Positions 56,748 through 64,000 of a stretch of DNA of 64,000 nt are shown here, in pieces. Origin of the DNA: Todiramphus chloris collaris (taxonomy: Eukaryota; Chordata; Aves; Coraciiformes; Alcedinidae); the NCBI GenBank assembly GCA_025345505.1, contig JANVCC010000047.1, positions 6,163,019 to 6,227,018 of the forward strand. The letters are read 5' to 3'. Numbering within the stretch: the first letter of the stretch is position 1; the number at the start of each line of letters is the position of its first letter. The position numbers and the translations under genes were made by a program. The notes under the pieces were generated by a model. It was not told where the DNA came from. It worked only from the letters and a program-made list of their open reading frames with translations, and made no database searches.

Positions 56748-57505
56748 CACAGAATCACCATTGGATTGTTTGGGTTGGAAGGAATCTTAAAGATCATCTG
56801 GTTACAAAGCCCTTGCCATGGGCAGGGACACCTTCCACGAGATCAAAGCCCCGTCCAACCTGGCCTTGAACACTTCCAAGGACAGGGCATCCACAACTTC
56901 CCTAAGCAATCTGTTCCGGTGTCTTACCACCCTCACCATATAAAATGTCTTCCTTATGTCCAATCTAAACATAACCTCTCTCAATTTCCCCTTGTCTAGT
57001 TACTGGGAACTTCACCAGGCTGCCACAACTTCTCATCATGTCCAAATATGATGGATAATGGCTTAGCAACTTCACCCACCAGATCCCTCAGGACCTGCAG
57101 GCGCATTTCATCAGGTCCCATGGACTTGTGCACCTTCAGGTTCCTTAGATGGTCTCAAAACTGATCTCCTACAGTGGGTGTTTCTTCATTCTCCTAGACC
57201 TTGCCTTTGCCTTCTGCAACTTGGGTGGTGTGGTTAAGGCAAAAAAGTCATTGTATATCTCAGCCTTCTCCACATCCCAGGTAACCAGGTCTGCCCTTTC
57301 CTTTCAGAGAGGGCTCCCATTTTCTCTAGTCTTCCTTTTATCACCCACATACCTATAGAAGCTTTTCATGGTGCTCTTGACATCCCCGGACAGATTTAAT
57401 TCTACCAGGGCTTTAGCTTTCCTAAACTGATTCCTGGCTGCTCAGACAATTTTTCTGTGTTCCTACTTCCACCCTCTGTAGGCTTCATTTTTGTGTGAAA
57501 TGGGA
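56748..57505 (-). mobile_element. CR1 LINE with 3' end joined to a more 5' internal segment
   Basis: The 3' portion at 56748-57010 (ATCACAGAATCACCATTGG, GGGACACCTTCCACGAG) is followed by CTGCAGGCGCATTTCATCAG, TTGCCTTCTGCAACTTGGG, CCATTTTCTCTAGTCTTCC and CCACCCTCTGTAGGCTTC at 57090-57505, a region normally well over 1 kb further upstream in CR1. It is an internally deleted copy or two separate fragments. Confidence 0.8.
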
Positions 57506-58542
57506 ATTGAAACTCTTCACCTGCCATTCTGGCAGAGAGAAGACAGGAATACGACACAGTGCCATTGCAAATGAGACAAAACAAACTACTTTTTTTTGTT
57601 GTTGTTGTTTTTTACAATTTTTTTCTGCATCAAAATTTCATATTCACTCCAGCTTGTTACTGACATGTTGCTAGTGACCAAAAAAACCACAGTAAAAATG
57701 CATTAAGCATCTATCTCAAGGGTAAAGCACAGCCACAGATCATTACTATGAATTCTGGTGAAGAGAACATTACCTACTTTATCTGTCAGATACAGACTAC
57801 AGGGAGATTGTCCTGCATTTAATGTTAAATATGGACAGTTGTTTCTTTAGTCTCAACAACAACAACAAATATTAATAAGACAGTGTAACATGGAATAACT
57901 TCATCCAAAGATATTAATGCTTGTATTTAGCTTAAGCTTTAAAATCTAGCAGTCTGAGTCCAGTTCAATCCAATATATGTCTACTCTTGAGATTTTTCCT
58001 ATTGAAAGAGTATGATTACTACAGAACTTTCATGTTACTGACAGTAAAGGTTATTAACATCATGTTTGCTAAACTTAACCACCAATTATTGTGAATTCCT
58101 TACTTGCAACTGAGATTTATTTGGTTACCTTGTTAGTCTTGCCAAATACACATCAAGAACACACTAAAACTGGTGGCTCCTAATTTGACTAGGATAAAGT
58201 CTTAAGAATCCAATGATAAAGTGTTATTCATCCCAAAGTGCTCTCACCACTGAAATAACAGAAATATTTTACTACTGCTAAACATGAAATTTTAAAACAG
58301 CAAATTATCCTCAAAGTCCTGAAACTACTAAGTAATAGGTACAAGCAATTTTTCAGTACAAATGTAGTATTAATTTAACTCAGTACAAGCCATGTTATAA
58401 ATCCTTCCAGCTGGAGCAACTTCTCTTTACTTGCACAAGGCAGGATAACTAATGAATTTGTTAATTACAGAGGCTCTTATATTTCAAACAACACAAGGGG
58501 ATTTGAACAGAACTAAATAAACAAGTAACTTTTCCCTTTCTA

Positions 58543-58770
58543 AGAATCATAGAATGATTTGGGTTGGAGGGAACCTTAAAGACATCTAGTTCCAACCCCC
58601 CTGCCATGGGCAGGGACACCTCCCACTAGAGCAGGTTGCTCAAAGCCCCATCCAACCTGGACTTGAACACATCCAGTGATGGAGCATCCGCAGCTTCCCT
58701 GGGCAACCTGTTCCGGTGTCTCACCACCCTCACAGTGAAGAACTTCTTCCTAATTTCTAAACTAAACCTC
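58543..58770 (-). mobile_element. CR1 LINE fragment
   Basis: GAATCATAGAATGATTTGGG, CTGCCATGGGCAGGGACACC, TTCCCTGGGCAACCTGTTCC, AGTGAAGAACTTCTTCC. Confidence 0.92.
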
Positions 58771-59744
58771 CTTTTTCTTTTCCCTTTTAATCTTGCTTTG
58801 TATTTTAACCTGCTATAGCTTACAAAATGTTTCAGTGATGCTGAAAAGCCCAGATCTGCTGTTTACAATATTCAAATAGTCAGCAGCTTAAAATATTTGT
58901 ATATCCTCAAGTCTGGAATTTCCCATTGAATACCCCTTTCTGATCTGAATTGCAATATCCCAGATACTCTTCCAACTCTATAGCAGGAATCAGAACACTT
59001 GCAATCATCTCAGATCACAGCTGTAGTGGCACAAAGAAAATCAGTCTTTCCACTGAACACCCAATCAAAAGCTGTCCCTGAGCACCTTTCCAAGAACAGA
59101 GGCTTATGTATCAGCCATGAAAATTTCCTACGGGCAGGACTAGCTAACACTGGACTACCTCTCAAAAACATGAGCAGCTCCCTTCAGTGTCAGGGTGATC
59201 TTTCATTCCCTGGAAGCACAGACTACAAATCTCCATGTCCCAAATCTTCACACACTAAGTACAGTCACTCAGGAAAACACCTGCTTTAAAGGAAAACTGC
59301 ATTCCATTACAGCATTGTCACTCAGACAGGGTCACAAACTCCCATTTCCTTGTGACCTCCAACATCACTGTACAGAACTGAGCAAATGCAGCCCCTCTTC
59401 CCAGGACCAGTCAGCTCACTTCGAGAGAAGGAGCTGGAGTTCTACCCTGAGCTGCAATGTGAAACACGTCTAGTGGACATCAATCAAACTGAAAACCAAA
59501 CAGTTTTTACTTTCATTAGGTCTACTAGACTTGGTGGCTACATTAACATTCTACTGTTAGAGTATTAATCATCTTAAATCAACATCATACTTCTGTGGAC
59601 TATAATTACTAAGTTTACTTCACATATGGAATGGTTATTCCTCTGTATATGATTTTTAAATTTATGGACATCCCTTCTTACAAAGAAAAAAAAAACACTG
59701 AACACTTATCTCAGTCAAACTATTCTAATGCCTTGGAATGTAAC

Positions 59745-59838
59745 AGAACCATAGAATGCCTTGGGTTGGAAGAGGCCTCTAAAGGTGATCTACGCCAACC
59801 CCCCTGCAGCAAGCAGAGACATCCTCAACTAGATCAGA
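59745..59838 (-). mobile_element. Short CR1 3' tip
   Basis: CAGAACCATAGAATGCCTTG, GGTTGGAAGAGGCC, CCCCCTGCAGCAAGCAGAG; truncated after about 95 bp. Confidence 0.88.
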
Positions 59839-60149
59839 ATATGACATACTGGCTTCTAACCCAAGTAGGTAATTAGGTACCACCATCCTAACAAACTTTC
59901 AAGAACGTTGTAGCCTCATGACCTAAGAGAAGCCTTCTAAAGTTGACATGAAACAAACCATTTTGTAAGATGTCATCACATTAATTTAAAACTAGTTTTA
60001 CCCACAGGATTTTTAGAAGGTACCTTCAGACTGATGTGATTCAGATTTGAAATTCAACTCGTTTTTAATAATCTAAATACATTCACAGCCACTGGATGAC
60101 AATTCATTTTGGTACCAATCCTAACCTTTAGCCTGCACTGCTTTTCTTT

Positions 60150-60630
60150 TCCTCGGCGCTTACCTCTTCCGATGTATTTATAGCCAGCAATCAGATCCCC
60201 TTTCAGGCTTCATTTTGCCAAGATAAACAAGCCAAGCTATTCTACTTCACTTATGTTAATATCTTTTTTTTTTGCACCATTCCCATTTGGCTTCATTTTC
60301 TCTGACTAGATGTTGCCAGGGATGCCTTCAGATAAAGCTCCATCAATGCCATAAACCCTGACGTTAATACTTCCCTCGCTACAAAACTAGCCTCCTATTT
60401 GCCCTGTTTCATGACTCCTCATGCTCACAATAACTTGTGATTAACTACAGATCTCTAGTTTTACTCTTTCTTCATCAACTCCACCCAACATGCAGTCCTA
60501 TCACCGGCACACATCTAACACACAGCTTGGGGTTTTTTTGCGTTCACATCTCCCACCTCTGCACTACCAACGAGCTCCACCAGCACAGTCCCACCTATAC
60601 CAAGGTCATGAATGAAGATACTACACCATG
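60150..60630 (-). mobile_element. Possible ancient CR1 remnant
   Basis: TGTATTTATAGCCAGCAATC, AGATCCCCTTTCAGGCTTC and GATAAACAAGCC resemble older CR1 3' regions, and AAGGTCATGAATGAAGATAC resembles an internal CR1 stretch. Too diverged to delimit. Confidence 0.4.
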
Positions 60631-60817
60631 TTCAAACACAACACTGGTTTGTCCTTTAGAAATGTCCCTATTGAGCTTCCAATAGCCCGAGAGCTATGTT
60701 CCAATTTATTTTATAGCTTGTCCCTTCTCCATCTTACGTTTTTCCACTAAGTTCTTCTACCTGCAACTCAATTATCAGTTTTGCAGACACCTATCTATCA
60801 AATAATCTATACTCAGA

Positions 60818-61155
60818 TCATGGAACAGGTCCTCCTAGAAGCTATACTAAAGGCACATGGAGGACAGGGAGGTGATTTGAGACCACAACAGTATGACTTC
60901 ACCAAGGGCAAGTCCTGCATGACCAATCTAGTGGCCTTCAATGATGAAGCTGACTACATCAGTGGACAAGGAAAGAGCTACACATGTGTCCTACCTGGAC
61001 TTTTGCAAGGCCTTTGATACTGTCCCACCCAACACTCCTACCTCCAAATTGGAGAGATGAGGGTTTGATGGACTGTTAGATGGATAAGGAATTGGCTGGG
61101 TGTTTATGTCCAAAGAGCTACAGTCAACAGCTCAATGTCCAAGTGGAGACCAACA
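60818..61155 (+). mobile_element. CR1 reverse-transcriptase segment (broken ORF2)
   Basis: ATGGAACAGGTCCTCCTAGA and GGCACATGGAGGACAGGGAG, then coding remnants FTKGKSCMTNLVAFND and, in a shifted frame, LDFCKAFDTVP. These are reverse-transcriptase motifs of CR1 ORF2. Frameshifts and stops make it a fossil. Confidence 0.88.
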
Positions 61156-61157
61156 GC

Positions 61158-61350
61158 GACAGAATCCCCTCCCTCGACCCGCTGGCCATGCTTCTATGTG
61201 CCAGGATGTGATTGGCTTCTGGGCTGCGAGTGCACAGTGCCAGCTAATGTTCAGCTTTTCTCCCCCAGGTCCTTCCTTGCAGGGTTGCTCTTGATTCCTC
61301 ACCCCCAGCCTGTGCTGATACTGGGGGTTACACTGATCCAGGTGCAGCGG
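61158..61350 (-). mobile_element. Inverted CR1 internal segment
   Basis: AGAATCCCCTCCCTCGACCC, CTGGCCATGCTTCTATGTGC, TTCTGGGCTGCGAGTGCACA, CCAGCCTGTGCTGATACTGG. Relative to the preceding segment this CR1 piece is reversed; it is bounded by an inverted copy of AATCCCCTCCCTCGACCCGC. Confidence 0.8.
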
Positions 61351-61372
61351 GTTGAGGGAGGGGATTCTGCCT

Positions 61373-61685
61373 TGTGCTGGGTTCAGCTGGGATAGGGTTA
61401 ATCTCCACCAGGAGCTGGGAGGGGCCACAGTCAGGCTAGACAACCTAACCAGTCAGATGGTTATTTGATGCCATACTGACAGCATGCCTGTTATGTAAGG
61501 GTGTGGGGGCCAGGCAACACGGGTCTCCAGCCAGCACCTTTTTGGGGTAAGTTTTAAGCAGTTCATTGGGTTTTAGATCACTCACTTTACATATCTTTTC
61601 ATTACTGTTATTGTTATTACTGTTGTTTTCTTCTTCTCTCACATTGTTCTATTAAATCCTCCTTATGAAAACCTTGTGGCCTTTC
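61373..61685 (+). mobile_element. Partial endogenous-retrovirus LTR
   Basis: Begins TGTGCTGGGTTCAGCTGGG ATAGGGTTAA-like sequence typical of avian ERVL-type LTRs and ends in the T-rich/poly(A)-region style block (TTACTGTTATTGTTATTACT, TTGTTCTATTAAATCC). About 313 bp, shorter than an intact LTR, so internally deleted or truncated. GCCT(T) occurs at both borders but the terminal CA is not evident. Confidence 0.7.
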
Positions 61686-61689
61686 ACTA

Positions 61690-62017
61690 TATAAAGGGGG
61701 CTTGTAAGAAAAATTGAGAAAGACTCTTTACCAGGGTTTGTAGTGACAGGACAAGGGACAACAGCATTAAAGTGAAAGAGTACAGGTTCACATTACATGT
61801 AAGGAAGAAATTCTTCACTGTGAGGATGGTGAAACACTGGCACAGGATGCCCAAAGAAGTTGCAGCTGCCCCACCCCTGGAAGTGTTCAAGGCCAGGTTG
61901 GATGGGGTTCTGGGCAATCTGCTCTAGTTGGAAGATGTCTCTGTCCAAAGCAGAGGGGTTAGACTAGGTGACATTTAAAGGTCCCTTCCAACCCAAAATA
62001 TCCTATGATTCTATGAA
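61690..62017 (+). mobile_element. CR1 LINE 3' portion, sense orientation
   Basis: AAAGGGGGCTTGTAAGAAAA, TAGTGACAGGACAAGGGAC, GGATGGTGAAACACTGGC, TTCCAACCCAAAATATCC and TATGATTCTATGA. The complete 3' end closes the mosaic that starts at 60818. Confidence 0.93.
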
Positions 62018-63785
62018 ATAATGTAATAACATCTAGTAAATCCAGTGGTAAGATCAGATTTTGTTTGGGGAATGCACACAGAAGAGATGAACAAGGAAAG
62101 AGAGAGAAGGAGGTCTCAGATCAGACCAGCACATTCTACCCAGGACACTCATGCTGCATTTTATTCCACATTCCACTTATCTCCACATCTTTAATTATTC
62201 TTTCCTCTAAGGCTTCGCATACTATTGAGGTCAGACCTATTCAAGCACTGAAGTGTTAAATTAAGGATTACTCCAAGTGAGACTGCATTTTGAGAAACAC
62301 AGGAGGGAAAAATTCTGATTTGATGATCTTTTTAAAATTCAGGCAAACAATTATTTTTCTTTTGCTTTTCTTCCTTATCCATGTTATTAAAAACCAAACA
62401 CCTGAAGTTCTACACCAGGATAATATTTAGCAAACTATCTTAACTTTCAAGACCTTGTTCATATAGAAGTAAACAGAAAACTTTATTTTAATTTACAGAA
62501 CCATGTACTTAGAAATACATATTTTCAAACCATACAATGAAATACAACATCTACACTGCCAAATAATTCACAATTCAATGAAATAACTGTAAACAATAAC
62601 AAACAAAAACCCAAACACTAAAAGGTAAAAGCATCTAGACAGGCCAAGATCACTATGCACCACATAAAGTCTTACTTTCTTAATGAAATCAAAGTTGCTA
62701 AAATTCTGATTTGTGTTGCTGCATTTTTATTTTCAACAATAACACAACAGAAATGATCTTAGTAGAGACATTTTGCTGATTTTTTTATCAAACTTATCTG
62801 ACTCATCTGACAATAAAACCCTTGTAATTTTACAACCTTCACACTGGAAAATGTAATACTTATCTAGATTAGTCAGTCGCTTTTTTTTCTTCCCCCACTT
62901 TACACACAGCAAGTTCTCTCCAGTAGCCTTTTCCAGCTTGAATTCATGGCTTGTAAGCTGAGCACGTAATAACCTTTTAATGACTGATGGTCACAAAGAC
63001 CTGGTTAACAAACACCTCCCAAAGTCAAAGTTGGTCAGAAAGTAAAACATTCAAACCACAGTGAAGTCAAAAGAGGAACAATTTCTACTACCACAATGGG
63101 CAGTTGGTTCACTAAATATTCAGCCCTGTTAACTGATGTGTAAAACAACTCCTCTGATCGATGGGAAGTTTCTACTTTGCAACTCAGCCTCGAAAAATGG
63201 TACAGTGTTCATCTATAATATGGTATTTTTTACAATAATGATGTATTACAGTGATCTGGAACACTTGCTTATGCTATCAACAAGCAGAATTATGATAAAC
63301 TGCCTACTTTATACTAATTACGGCATAAAGGTGAAGCTTTTATACCAGTGACTGCACTGTAAGTACAAGACAGTGAGATTTAAATGGCATTTCTCTGTTT
63401 GACTTTACATTGCAGCCTCACTAAACAATGTCCTACACATTGCAGGTACAGGATGAAACTTTCTCACCTTCCCTGCTCTACACCTCTAGCATCATGGGAA
63501 AAGCTTCCAGTAATGAAACTTAAAATAAAAGGTAAACAAAGTGTGCCAAAAGATAATCTAACACCTACAATATGTCTCACTTCTCAGATCAATACAACTC
63601 CCTTTTTATTAGTCAGTTTTAAATGCAGTAGAGATGTATGTATTAACATCAGCTCCTAAGCCACACCTAGTAAAAAGAAAATAAAAATCTCTCTTCCTCT
63701 GCACATTCTATGTCTCAATTTTCATTAATACCTACCATTGAAAAACCCATAAAATTAACAATTATTAAATTTGAGCCAGGAAACA

Positions 63786-63825
63786 ATGGCTAGAAGCACA
63801 GATATATGGCTAGATGCACAGATAT
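63786..63825. repeat. 20-bp tandem duplication, one mismatch
   Basis: ATGGCTAGAAGCACAGATAT is followed immediately by ATGGCTAGATGCACAGATAT. A local duplication in VAPA intron 1. Confidence 0.95.
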
Positions 63826-64000
63826 GTAGAGAAAGTAAACAACTCCAGGATTCTTCTGGGATTAAAAAAATAAAGTCAAATAGCGAGTCATTCTATGGGA
63901 TGTTCTATCTTTGTCATTACACAATATTCGGCCAACAAAAATATTAATTCAAATGGAAACATTTCAAAGTATCAAAAAGCCACAACTGGGTTAGTAATCA

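Larger units (their letters stand above)
47712..64000 (-). other. VAPA: VAPA intron 1 (partial, more than 16 kb)
   Basis: From the exon 2 acceptor to the window edge; exon 1 and the promoter are beyond 64000. It has CR1 copies from 48473 to 62017 and two LTR insertions. Stretches 48900-51240, 53390-54565, 57550-58540, 58780-59740 and 62020-64000 have no recognisable gene. Confidence 0.8.

Overview
This window looks like nuclear DNA from a bird. It holds dozens of 5'-truncated CR1 LINE copies with octamer tails related to ATTCTATG, two avian-type endogenous-retrovirus LTRs, and two spliced vertebrate genes whose exons I rebuilt from reading frames and GT/AG junctions. I saw no bacterial-type genes, operons, CRISPR arrays, tRNAs or rRNAs. 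Gene identities come from recognising the proteins; no search was run.

Layout. Positions 1-730 are a CpG-rich promoter and 5' UTR. APCDD1 lies on the + strand as five coding exons (552-609, 9995-10178, 11866-12397, 23864-24185, 26745-27196). They join in frame to 515 codons plus stop, essentially the mammalian length. Its 3' UTR runs to about 30660 if the AATAAA at 30638 is used. From 30661 to about 39830 is intergenic sequence with several CR1 copies and a small CpG-rich patch (33150-33410) ending in a strong splice-donor match. On the - strand, the last five coding exons of VAPA lie at 47711-47559, 45928-45825, 45160-45080, 43656-43480 and 42561-42403. VAPA exon 1 is beyond the right edge. 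From 47712 to the end is VAPA intron 1, dense in nested CR1 and LTR insertions.

Function. The genes are not a functional unit. APCDD1 is a secreted or membrane-tethered Wnt antagonist. VAPA is a tail-anchored ER protein that recruits FFAT-motif proteins to membrane contact sites. They point tail to tail.

No novel gene system was found. The more unusual signals are a solo LTR with a 5-bp target duplication inside a CR1, a CR1/inverted-CR1/LTR mosaic at 60.8-62.0 kb, CR1 fragments nested in opposite orientation at 8.4-9.0 and 54.6-55.8 kb, the unexplained CpG patch with a donor site, a ratchet-like AG|GTAAGT site in a VAPA intron, and a strong minus-strand bias of CR1 copies.
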